Assembly (NCBI RefSeq): GCF_002127325.2
Contig: NC_035447.2
Coordinates: 31,383,295-31,447,294, forward strand
Direction of reading: 5' to 3'
DNA from: Helianthus annuus
Lineage: Eukaryota > Streptophyta > Magnoliopsida > Asterales > Asteraceae
Length of the DNA stretch: 64,000 nt
Shown here: positions 47,278 to 61,384 of the stretch, one piece after another
Numbering within the stretch: the stretch's first letter is position 1
How the letters are laid out: each line of letters opens with the position of its first letter
The notes under the pieces: model-generated
Told to the model about the DNA's origin: nothing
The model's input: only the letters and a program-made list of their open reading frames with translations
The model's database searches: none
Translations under genes and position numbers: made by a program

Positions 47278-48418
47278 AAGTATCCTCCAAGGGGTGTCTT
47301 GGAGGCAAGAGAGCAGGATGTGGACGAAATCCTCTTGGATCCTGATAATCCTGAATCTAAAATCTACATCGGATCAGGGATCCTTGATAAAATGAAAGAA
47401 GACATAGTATCCTTCCTCAAAAGAAGAAAATCTACCTTTGCATGGAAACATGAGGATATGACAGGTATATCTAAGGATATTATCACTCATAAACTTGGCA
47501 TTGACAGGTCAATTAAACCAATCCATCAAAAAAGGAGGAAGTTTGCACCAGAAAGAAATGCCATTATCCAGGAAGAGGTAGAAAGATTACTACGAGCAGG
47601 TATGATTAGAGAAGTGAAGTATCCAAAATGGCTAGCCAATGTGGTTGTTGTTCAAAAGAAAAATGGAAAGTGGAGGGTATGTGTCGATTTCACTGATTTG
47701 AATAAGGCATGTCCCAAGGATCCTTTCCCATTACCCCACATTGACTCCATGGTGGATGCAACGGCGGGTCATGAACTGTTAACCTTTATGGATGCATCAT
47801 CTGGATTCCAACAAATTCAGATGGAACCATCTGACCAAGAAGATACAGCCTTTATGACCCCAACCGGTTTATATTGTTATATTGCTATGCCTTTTGGATT
47901 AAGAAACGCAGGTGCAACATATCAAAGGCTGGTGAACATGATGTTCAAAGATCAAATTGGATAAACTATGGAAGTGTACATAGACGATATGGTGGTGAAA
48001 TCCAAAAAAGCTGAGGATCACCTAAGGGACTTGGAGGAAGCATTTGATATCCTTGATAACTATAACATGAAGCTTAATCCTTCAAAATGTCACTTTGGTG
48101 TTAAAGCATGTAAATTCTTAGGATATATGGTAACCCAGAGGGGCATTGAAGCAAGCCCGGAACAAATCAAAGCATTGGTGAATATCAAATCCCCTGCCAA
48201 CGCTAAGGATGTGCAAAGGCTAACAGGCAGGATAGCAGCCCTGAACAGATTCATATCCAAATCCTCAGAAAAGTGTAAAGAATTCTATGACATCCTAAGA
48301 AAGAACAAGAAATTCGAATGGACTGAAAAGCTTGAGAATGCTTTACAAGCCCTAAAAGAATACATGTCCTCAGCCCCAGCATTGATGAAACCGGAAAAAG
48401 GAGATGTGTTATCCTTAT
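47272..48418 (+). pseudogene. pol: TE8 pol (RT, start of RNase H), broken and cut by TE9
   Basis: Reverse transcriptase in frame with the shared TAG. TAA at 47962-47964 replaces a Lys codon of TE10 just before the Y-I-D-D box (about 47977-47988). The frame ends in RNase H where TE9 begins; the last residues of the apparent ORF to 48465 are TE9 LTR. Confidence 0.9.
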
Positions 48419-49132
48419 TGTTTTGGTCAAAAATCACAAGGATAATACAACCAAACTCTATGTAAACGGGGAATGATGCTTGGTTAGTTGAAAAAGTAAA
48501 GGATCACTTTCGTTAGAAATATGCAAGTGACACGAGGATTTATACGAGGAAAAAGCCCTTGATCAATGTATGATCTCCGGCATAAAAAACCTCGGGTGAT
48601 GGCAACTACCGATCACCAAACTTCAATATAAGAAAAATGGTTACAACTTCGGATGATAATGAGCTGAGTACAAGGATCGCTATAGTTTCGAGTGTCTAAG
48701 CATGTGAGAATTGTGTTGTGTGTCTTCCGAATGGGGAAGAGTGTTATATATACAAGTGTGAGTGGCCTATTTTAGGTAAACAAACTAATAATCAGCTCAT
48801 TACCCCTTTAGAAATAAAAGTAAATCTAGCCTAAATTATCGCCCTTAAATCATGCCAAGTTTCCATATCCTTCACAACGTTCATCTCTGATTAAGCATAT
48901 GCCAAAGTTGTAAAGACGCGTCCCTTGATTGTGATGCTAAGAGCGGATCCTGCTAGACATTCCTGCAAAATGACATTAAGTTCAATGAAAGCAACTGTTA
49001 GCATGAGGATCCTATGATGGTCCGTGACCTGATCCTGGAACTCTGCTGAGGATCACTATCTGCCAAAGAAACAAGGATCACTGGTTAGGATCACATGTAA
49101 GGATCATGTATTATAAAAATCCAGCCCTAACA
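48419..49132 (-). repeat. TE9 3' LTR
   Basis: 714 bp; the minus strand begins TGTTAGGGCTGG and ends TTGACCAAAACA. Confidence 0.9.
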
Positions 49133-49150
49133 ATTGCCCCCAAAATATAA
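49133..49150 (-). other. TE9 polypurine tract
   Basis: The minus strand reads TATATTTTGGGGGCAAT against the LTR. Confidence 0.8.
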
Positions 49151-49288
49151 GGAGTTATATTGTAAATTGACGAGTTATATTTTGCTTTGATCTTATCTGC
49201 AACGGGCGACTCGGATAACTAGCCGTTAAAGTCGGACTAGCCGTTGCAACCCTTACGTCATTGAAGTGACAATCCTGCAGATCATCAT

Positions 49289-49294
49289 TATATA
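49289..49294 (+). promoter_or_regulatory. Putative TATA box of the TE9 antisense gene
   Basis: TATATA followed by GGAGATAG, about 145 nt before the ATG at 49438. TE10 has TATAAATAGGAGATAG at the same relative place (63172-63179, minus). Confidence 0.5.
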
Positions 49295-49437
49295 GGAGAT
49301 AGAGTTGGGATCAATTTGCATTTAAATTCAAGAGCTACTCCCTTTATAATCTCGTCCAAAAGATCGATCAGGTATTCTTCCTCTCTTCTTTCCTTCTCTT
49401 TCTCTGTTTTTCTTTCTCTTTTCATTCCACCGCGAAT

Positions 49438-51071
49438 ATGTTGCTCCGGAATTCTCCTCACAAGGATCACAAGAAGAATAGCCCTTTGAAAGGTCAAGGG
49501 ATCATTAAAGACTCTCCCACCGAGAGGTGCTGCTTCACCGATGCTCACATCGATAGGATCCGTCACTGTTTTCCGGCGGATGCTATCTTCAAGTCTTTCA
49601 CTCCCACTGCTTTAAGCGATTTTGTTTCTGACACATGGGTAGCTTTTCCTGCAACTCCGTTCACCATAGGATATTCGTATCCCTTTCCAGCTTTCACCCA
49701 ATCTTTCTTTTCCCTGACCGGCATGTCTTATATTCAAGCCATGCCGATGATCTGGAGGGTTTTGTATACCCTGGAAAGGATCATTGAGCAAGAAGGGATT
49801 GATTTAGGAATGGCGGAGCTGGCTGAGATGTATGATCTCACAACGTTTGGATCCTGTCGATATTTGTTAAAACGGAAAGCTGGGAAGGATCACCCTGTTC
49901 TTAAGGTTACCAAAAATGATACGAACTGGAAGCGACGATTCTTCTTTGTTAGGAGGGATACCATCCCTAATGGGAAGGATCTGCCCAAGGAGTGGGCTAC
50001 TCATGGTAGGATAGAGGATCCTGGAAGGATCACCATCAGACTTGTTCCTTATGATGAGGATCACTAATGTCTTCTTTGTCTTTTGTGCAGCTATATCCGT
50101 TGCTCATCTCAAGTTGACCCCTGCTGCAAGAGAGAGAGTTCTAGCCTTCAGAAAGCTTGATCCTGAAATCAGAAGTTTTCAAGTTGCCACCCAGGATTCA
50201 CAGGAAGTATCCTCCGCATCTGCCACAATGTCAAGTAAGTATCTTTATTTAAAAAGCAGTTCTATGTAAGATTTTAAATTAGTTAGGGTACTTATCTTGT
50301 TTTGATTGTGTAGGAGCTGGGAAATCTGTCAAGTCCGCCTCCAAGTTTGGTATTGATGATCTCGCCAATGTCAAGTCTTCAAGGAAGAAGACCCCTGCTG
50401 CTAGTCCCTCTGCTTCAGCCCCTAAAGCTCCTATTAGGGGTAAGGGAAAGAAGAGAAAGGCTTCTGAGGATCTTCAAGGATTTCCCCTGCTCCGCCAGCA
50501 GTTTCTTGATTATGTTAATGAAGTAAGGATCATTGCCCCTGTTGGTTATCCTACTTGAATATCCTGCTTGAATGTCCTGCCTGTATATCCTGCTTCTTTG
50601 AGGATCACCTGGTCCCGAACTTACCTTTTTCCCTTTCTGCAGAAACTTGCTGAAATAGAAACCTACCTTGGCCACGTCGAGGATCAGGATCGCCAAATCG
50701 CCGACCTCTAACAAATGGGCGTGTTGAAGGATCTCAAGATAGCTGATCTTGAGAAGGAACTCCGGGCTACAAAGGATGAAGCTGCTCAAATGCTGGTCAA
50801 CATGGATGGTGAGAAGCAGGAGATCACCCAGGATGCCAAGGTCTCTGCCGCAATAGCTATGTATAAGATACAACTGCAGATGGCTGCGGAGGCTCAGGAT
50901 CCTGCCTTTGATAAAAGCTCATGGGACGTGGAGGGTTGGAAGGCAAGATTGGCAGAGCTGGAGGATGAGGACGAAGCTGAGGAGATCCCAATGCTGGAAG
51001 GTGGTGAGGCTGGCAAGGATCAGGGTGGAGAGGCTAGTGGAGCCAGTGGTGATGGAGCAGCAAAGGTTTGA
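49438..51071 (+). pseudogene. TE9 antisense gene with gypsy-type putative transposase-like domain, four exons, one nonsense codon
   Basis: Exons inferred from phase and GT-AG: 49438-50005, 50091-50234, 50314-50522 and 50643-51071, total 1350 nt, exactly 450 codons. Exon 1 has MLLRNSPHKD and a PFPAFTQSFFSLTG..MIWRVLYTLERI block followed by WKRRFFFV, resembling the plant putative gypsy-type transposon family (remembered, not searched). Exons 2-3 are basic (RGKGKKRK, nuclear-signal-like). Exon 4 is a long coiled coil (DLEKELRATKDEAAQ and on) with an acidic end. TAA at 50709-50711 replaces a Gln codon of the TE10 copy. Tat-type elements are known to carry extra ORFs, often antisense, between pol and the 3' LTR. 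Role unknown. Confidence 0.75.
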
Positions 51072-51859
51072 GCTGCAGGATTGGGCGATGATGGATATTT
51101 CGAGACTAGGCCGGAGCCCAATTTTTTAAGTTTGGTAGTGGTTTTTGTGGTTGTTGATGTTTTGAAACAATTTATGGTCTGTAACTTAAAAAATAGTTTT
51201 TAGGGTTAAGGATCATGGATCCTTTGAACAATAGGTAGGATCGCAAATGGTGGAGGGATCCTCTGTTTGGGGGATGAAGCCTTTGTGATCCTGCCGCTTT
51301 TAATTTCCTGCACCTGCTATGACCGCATAGACAATGGACACCCTTTGCCAACCCATGTGGACGGGCCACGTTTTGCTGGTAGAGACGTGGGTTGGCAATT
51401 TTGACAACTTTTTTGAAAGGGTTTAAGATCCTTTGTTAATAAAATAACTTTAATCTTTCTGGCTTACCTTGTTTCGTTATCCTTTATTTATCCTCTTGTT
51501 GTCCAGTTATTTTAGAAACATATTTGTCAAAGTGACAAAAGCTGAGCAAATCATGTTTAAGAAATTTAGGATATGATCCTAGATCAAATATCCTATCATT
51601 GAAATTTTTCAGGGTAGCTTATTTCAAGGATCATAGGCTTAGTTGTCATAGTGTAAGGGTTGTTCAGAATAGTGAGTATAATCAAAATAGTCAAGGATCA
51701 TACCTGAGAATCCAAGTTAGGATCCTAACCTTTAATCAAGATAACCATAAGTGAAATTTTAACGGATAATAAGGATTAAGGATCCTTATTTGTTTAACTT
51801 CGAAAGCCTGAAAAATGGAACATAACTTGGGACTAAGCCAATGTAAAAGATAAATTAAT

Positions 51860-51971
51860 AGCTGGGGACATGCCCAAAGGATAACTGGGGACAAGCCCAA
51901 AGGATAACTGGGGACAAGCCCAAAGGATCACTGGGGACAAGCCCAAAGGATAACTGGGGACAAGCCCAAGG
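51860..51971. repeat. 23-bp tandem repeat (ACTGGGGACAAGCCCAAAGG)
   Basis: Five units with starts 23 bp apart (51862, 51885, 51908, 51931, 51954), and two more near 52208-52250. TE10 has about six at 60487-60632 in reverse. Confidence 0.85.
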
Positions 51972-52022
51972 ATCGTATGTAAACTGGAGTATGGCCCTTA
52001 CTGGCGACTATCCAAACTTGGT

Positions 52023-52065
52023 GACATGAAAATGTCAAAACCTTAGCTAACGTGAAAACGTTAGA
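52023..52065 (+). other. Two adjacent perfect hairpins with GAAA loops (TE9 spacer)
   Basis: TGACAT-GAAA-ATGTCA (52023-52038) and CTAACGT-GAAA-ACGTTAG (52048-52065). Both are unchanged in TE10 (60427-60442 and 60400-60417, reversed). Confidence 0.7.
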
Positions 52066-52482
52066 AACCTTAGGAACGGATGTATGGTACGTCTACCATT
52101 ATACGTAGGATCCTAGATATAGCCAGTACGATGAGGTTGTCAGCCCCTAAAGTGGGTACTGGTCCCAAAGACGTGAACTATACCAGGATCATCGTGCGCT
52201 ACAGGCGAAAACTGGGGACAAGCCCAAGGATAACTGGGGTTGAACCCAAGGATCTGAGATGCTTTTGAAGACTATCGATAATATGCTGAGGATACCTGGA
52301 CTATCAGAACTCAAATTCTCGTGAGAGAAGGATGAAGGATACGTGATCCTTATCCTTAGGTAAAAATAAGAAAATGGAAAAGTTTTGAGATAAGGACTTT
52401 ACCAGAGTAAAGGATCACTGATGTCGCCGGGATCCTTTGAGGATGCTTCCGATGTAAGGATCATATGCTTGAAGGATCCTGT

Positions 52483-53271
52483 TCACATGAAATACTTCTT
52501 TAAGTGAATAGCATTCCAGGCTCTTGGTAACAAATTTCCTTCCATGGTTAGCAATCTGTATGCCCCCTTTCCTGCTTCGGCTTCAATCAAGTAAGGGCCT
52601 TCCCATTTTGGTGCCAATTTTCCGTCAGCAGGATTGATGGTGTCTTGGAATGCTTTTCTCAACACCATATCCCCGACTTGGAACTTCCTTATCCTGACAT
52701 TTTTGTTGTAGGCACCAGCCATTCTTTGTTGGTAGCTTGCCATCCTTATCCTAGCCAGATCCCTGATTTCCTCAATAGTATCCAAGTCTTGAGCTAGGTT
52801 TGCAGCATTCTCTTCAGGATCACGAGTACTTGTTCTAGCAGTTGGAATCACCATTTCTGTTGGGATCACTGCTTCTGCCCCAAATACTAAAGAGAAGGGT
52901 GTTTGACCAGTGGCTTTCTTGGGAGTTGTCCTATCAGCCCACAGCACATAAGGCAATTCCTCTGCCCATTTCCCCTTCTTGGATCCTAATTTCTTCTTCA
53001 GGTTGTTGATGATGATCTTGTTGGATGATTCTGCTTGACCATTGGCTTGTGGATGGACTGGTGTTGATGTTATCATCTTAATTCCCCAACTGTCACAAAA
53101 GTTAGTGGTTCTGCTCCAAATGAATTGGGAACCATTATCACATATAATTTCAGAGGGAATGCCAAATCTGGTTATAATGTTTCTCTTAATAAAGGATATA
53201 ACTTCCTTTTCTCTGACTTGAGCAAAAGCTTCAGCTTCTATCCACTTGGAGAAGTAGTCGGTCATGGCAAG
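52483..53271 (-). pseudogene. pol: TE9 integrase, C-terminal half (split by TE10)
   Basis: The minus strand reads from [10 protein letters not shown] (first catalytic Asp) through CDNGSQF (second Asp) and HPQANGQAESSN (Glu) to the C-terminal HLKKYFM and stop. TE10 enters immediately before LAMTDYF. The residues upstream in the apparent ORF to 53415 are TE10 LTR. What remains in the window has no stop. Confidence 0.9.
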
Positions 53272-53990
53272 TGTTAGGGCTGGATTTTTACTATAAGTGA
53301 TCCTTATACGTGATCCTAACCAGTGATCCTTGTTTCTTTGGCAGGCAGTGATCCTCAGCCGGACTTCAACATCAGGATCATGGGACGTTATGGTGATCCT
53401 TATACTAACGGTCACCTTTGCTTACTACAATATTGTTTTGCAGGAACATCTAGCAGGATATGCTCTAAAGATCATGATCCAGGAACGCGTTTTCACAATT
53501 ATGGCAAGAGCTAAATCAAAGACGGACGTTGTACCGGATATAGAAACTAGGCTTGATTTATGGGCAGCAATTTAGGCTAGATTATCTTTATTTCTAAAGG
53601 GGTAATGAGCTGATATCTAGTCATTTTACCTAAAATAGGTCACCCACACATGTATAAGTACCACTCTTCTTCATTCGGAAGGGGACACACGACATACGAC
53701 ACAACTCTCAAACACTTAGACACTCAGTGATCCTTGTACTCAGCTCATTATCATCCAAAGTTGTAATCATATTTTTGTTATATTGAAGTTGGTGATCGGT
53801 AGTTGCCATCACCCGAGGTTTTTTATGCCGGAGATCATACATTGATCAAGGGCTTTTTCCTCGTATAAATCATTGTGTCTTTGCATATTTCACATTGAAG
53901 TGATCCTTTACTTTTTCTACAAACCAAGCATCATACCCCGTTTACTTAAAGTTTGGTTGCATTGTCCTTGTGCGATTTTTGACCAAAACA
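53272..53990 (+). repeat. TE10 5' LTR
   Basis: 719 bp, TGTTAGGGCTGG to GACCAAAACA; possible TATA-like TATAAGTA at 53653-53660. Confidence 0.9.
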
Positions 53991-53991
53991 G

Positions 53992-54011
53992 TTTGGCGCC
54001 CACCGTGGGGC
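53992..54011 (+). other. TE10 primer binding site
   Basis: TTTGGCGCCCACCGTGGGGC one base inside the LTR. Confidence 0.8.
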
Positions 54012-54068
54012 AATTGGTGCTTCATTCATAAAGAAAATCTTTTGTTCGAAATCATTTCAAAGAGTTAC

Positions 54069-56675
54069 ATGGCTTCATCATTGAAGAACACGTCCACGGC
54101 GATGTCTGCGGTCACTTCATCACAGATCACCTTGCCTCCTCCACCGGCAGGATCTCAGAAAAATACTGAGAAGAGATCAACTCCCACTTTCTCTAAACCT
54201 CTATCTTCTTCTGCTATGAATTCTTCTATTCCCAGTACTAGTGATGTATTTGCTTTGATTTTGCAGATGAAGGATCGTATGCAGCGGCAAGATGAAACTA
54301 ACGAAAGGATCCTCAGGGAAATTGGAGATCTCAAAAGACAAAAGAAAGCGGCAGAGGATCATTCTCCACTAATGCCCAAATCCTTGAGCTTTGATACTCC
54401 AATGATCACTTCCCAGCCATCAGGGATCCCGGACGTGCAAATCACAGGGGAGTCAAGAGGATCACGTCTCAACTCGGCAGCAATGACTCAGACATCAGAT
54501 TCACATTTTCAGCCAATAGGATCCTATCCTCAGTACATGGGATCCTTCATGAATCCGGGAGCCTATCCGGGGGCACAGCAGTTTCAAGGATCCTACTTTA
54601 TTCCAGGATCATTCCAGGGCCAAGGATCCTCCTTTGTTCCAGGATCATCCCAGGTTCAAGGATCCTCCTTTGTTCCAGGATCATCCTAGGTTCAAGGATC
54701 CTCCTTCGTTCCAGGATCATCCCAGATACCAGGATCCTTACAGATGCCAGGATCCCTAAAAAGTTTGCAAACAGGAAGTCTAGATGTCCATCAAGGGGAC
54801 TTCATTCCAATGCAGACCATTGCTTCCACTGGTCCCTCCGTTGTTCCAGAACCCCAGCAATATGGATTCCCTAACTTGAACCCAATGGGAGGTAACACTT
54901 TAAATAATTATCCTATCACTAACCATGGATTCATGCAGGATACAGGTACCAATCACGCTATGGCCAGGGAATTACAGAAACTAAAGGACATGATCTCAAG
55001 TGTTCCAGGGGTAGTCAAGCCTATCCCAGAGATTGCAGATGGAAGCCACAAGGTATCTCGCTTTGCACCACCAATTTGTGATGCAGAGGTGCCCAAAAGG
55101 TTCCATATCCCTACCATGAAGCTGTATGATGGCACAACGGATCCAGAGGAGCATATAGCACAATACAGGGAAAGGATGGAAATCAATCCTATCCCAGAAA
55201 AGTTGAAGGAAGCATGCCTATGTAAAGGATTTGGATCCACTCTAACTGGATCAGCTCTTAAGTGGCTGCTAAGTCTTCCCCCTTACTCTATTACTTCATT
55301 TGCTAATTTAGTTAATTTATTCAATAACCAATTCTCTTGTAGTAGAAAATTTGAAAAATTAACTAGTGATTTGTACAGGATAACTCAAAATAATAATGAA
55401 TCATTAAGGGATTATATAACTAAATTTAGTAAAGAATCCTTGGACATTCCCAACTTGGATATGGCTACGGCTGTTGAAGCCTTCAAAATGGGACTTCTTA
55501 AGGATTCATTATTCTATGATGATCTTGTTATGACACCATGCAGGAATTTAGATGAAGTAAGAACTCGAGCACTCAGGTTTATCCGGCTAGAGGATGACAA
55601 GAGGATCCAGGAGAGACAAGTAGGATCCTCAAAACAAGATAAGCAAGGATCCTCCTTCAAAAACAACAAGTTCAAATCCTACCATAGAAACGAGAACAAG
55701 AATGTGCATGCTGTCGACCAAGAAGAGGATGATGAAGAATATCCTCCAATCTCAGAATATTGTTTTTCCGTTGATAATCATGAACTAATCCTTACAATGC
55801 AGAATCTAGGTGAAAAGGCTAGGTGGCCCAGGAAGAACGATAAACCATCCGGGACTAAAGACAAGTCCAAATGGTGTGCATACCATGAGGATTTCGGGCA
55901 TCTAACTGAAGATTGCATAGCCTTAAGAAAAGAAATTGGATACCTGCTAAGCAAGGGGCATCTAAAAGAATTATTGGGGAGAAAAAAGCAAAGGACCCAG
56001 GATCCTGAAAGGATCCCTGAAAAGGCTCCAGCACCTCCGGCAGACGCACAAGTGATTAACTTTATATCCGGAGGATCAGACATTTGTGGTACATCCTTTT
56101 CAGCGGCCAAAAGACATGCAAAAGAATCAAAAATGGATAATGGAGAAAGGCCTATTAGAACCTCAAGCGTCTCAGAAGGGAAGATGATAACATTTGATGA
56201 GAATGATCGCATTAACATTCAGGATCCTCACCATGATAGTTTAGTGATCACTCTCTTTATCTCTAACCATTTTGTCCGCAGGATCCTTATTGACGGAGGG
56301 AGCTCAGTGAACATTATCCAGCTTGATGTCTTGAAAAAGATGGGAATCCCAGAATCAGACATCACACCCAGATCCTCCGTGCTTGTAGGATTCAGTGGGG
56401 AAACGAAGAAAACTCTGGGGGACATCAAACTCCCAATCTACGTGGAAGGATTACATAATTACCAAAAATTTTGTGTTATTGACTGTTTATCTTGTTGCAA
56501 CGTTATCCTTGGCAGGCCTTGGATACATGACATGAAAGCAGTTCCATCTACCTACCATCAATGTGTGAAGCTCCCTAGCCCATGGGGGATAATCAAGATC
56601 GACAGTGATCAGCAAGAGGCTAAGGATTGCTATACCTCATCCATGAAGCCAACCTCGAAGCCAAGGGAGCAATAG
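54069..56675 (+). CDS. gag: TE10 Gag-protease, one internal nonsense codon
   Basis: 868 codons from ATG at 54069 (MASSLKN) to the shared TAG. The order is a Ser/Pro-rich N-terminus, a short coiled coil (QMKDRMQRQDETNERILREI-like, about 68-90), 12-residue repeats SSFVPGSSQVQG (54590-54745), the gag domain (about 355-520), a CX2HX4HX4C knuckle (CAYHEDFGHLTEDC), and the protease IDGGSSVNII (about 738). TAG at 54687-54689 (codon 207) stands where the neighbouring repeats have CAG, a single C to T change, and should block Gag. It probably arose after insertion. Gag forms the particle and protease cleaves the polyprotein. Confidence 0.9.
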
Positions 56676-59981
<3,306 letters not shown>

Positions 59982-61384
59982 ACATGATCCTTCCTGCATG
60001 TGATCCTTACATTGAAGTATCCTTGAAGGATCCTGGAGATATCGGTGATCCTTACTCTGGTAATATGCTTATCCTAAAACTATTGCATTTTCTTACTTTT
60101 TGCCTAAGGATAAGGATCACGTATCCTTCATCCTCTACTCACAAACCATTTGAGTTATGATAGTTCAGGTATCTTCAGCAAATCATCAAAGATCTCCAAA
60201 AGCACCAAAGATCCTTGGGTACAACCCCAGTTATCCTTGGGATTATCCCCAGTTTCCGCCAGCAGCGCACGATGATCCTGGTATAGTTCACGTCTTTGGG
60301 ACCAGTACCCACTTTCGGGGCTGACAACCTCATCGTGCTGGCTATATTAGGGATCCTACGTATAATGGTGGACGCACCATACATCCGTTCCTAAGGTTTC
60401 TAACGTTTTCACGTTAGCTAAGGTTTTGACATTTTCATGTCACTAAGTTTGGATAGTTGCCAGAAAGGGCCATACTCCAGTTTACATACGATCCTTTGGG
60501 CTTGTCCCCAGTTATCCTATGGGCTTGTCCCCCGTGATCCTCCGGGATCGTCCCCAGTTATCTTTTTGGGCTTGTCCCCAGTGATCCTCTGGGATCATTC
60601 TCAGTTATCCTTTGGGCTTGTCCCCAGTTACTAACTTATCTTTTATATTGGCTTAGTCCCAAGTTATATTCCATTTTTTCAGGTTTTCGAAGTTAAACAA
60701 CTAAGGATCCTTGATCCTTATTATCCATTAAAGTTTTACCTATGGTTGTTCCGATTAAAGGTTAGGATCCTAACTTGGATCCTCAGGTATGATCCTTAAC
60801 TATTTTTAATTTCATTATTCATTATCCTAACCAACCCTTATACTTTGACAACCAAACCTATGATCCTTAAACTAAAATACTTTGAATAATTTCAAATATC
60901 AGGATATTTGATCTAGGATCATATCCTAAATTTATTAAACACTTTTTCAACTCTTGTTATTGAGAAATAAGAGGATTATTGAAGGATAACGACACAAGAT
61001 AAGCCAGAAAGATTAAAGTTATATTATTAAATAAAAGGATCATCAACCCTTTCAAAAAAGTTGTCAAAATTGCCAACCCACATTTCTACCAGCAAAACGT
61101 GGCCCGTCCACATGGGTTGGCAAAGGGTGTCCATTGACTATGCGGTCTTAGCATCTTTGCAGGAAAGTAAAAGCGGCAGGATCACAAAGGCTTCATCCCC
61201 CAAACAGAGGATCCCTCCACCTTTTGTAATCCTACCTATTGTCTAAAAGGATCCAGGATCCTCAACCCTAAACTATTGTTCAAATACAGACCATCATTGT
61301 TTTAAAACACCACAACCACTAACAAACCTAAAAAATTGGGCTCCGGCCTAGTCAACAATATCCATCATCGCCCAATCATGCAGC
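59982..61384. other. TE10 spacer between pol and antisense gene
   Basis: Non-coding. It carries the same features as the TE9 spacer: hairpins with TTTC (GAAA) loops (60400-60442), 23-bp repeats (60487-60632) and the 11-bp inverted repeat (61070-61080, 61113-61123). Confidence 0.8.

Larger units (their letters stand above)
43850..48418 (+). mobile_element. TE8: Tat-type element, 5' two thirds, interrupted by TE9
   Basis: 731-bp 5' LTR, primer site, gag-protease and pol up to the first RNase H. TE9 interrupts at 48419 (candidate duplication CTTAT, 48414-48418). It carries several nonsense codons and a deletion and is not autonomous. Confidence 0.9.
51072..52482. other. TE9 spacer between antisense gene and pol
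   Basis: Non-coding but conserved with TE10 (59982-61384). It holds an 11-bp inverted repeat TTGCCAACCCA/TGGGTTGGCAA (51345-51355, 51388-51398), a 23-bp tandem repeat (51860-51971) and two perfect hairpins with GAAA loops (52023-52065). Confidence 0.8.
48419..53271 (-). mobile_element. TE9: Tat-type element on the minus strand, 3' half, interrupted by TE10
   Basis: 3' LTR (48419-49132), polypurine tract, an antisense gene reading on the plus strand, a non-coding spacer and the C-terminal half of integrase. TE10 interrupts at 53272. The 5' half should lie right of the window. Confidence 0.9.
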
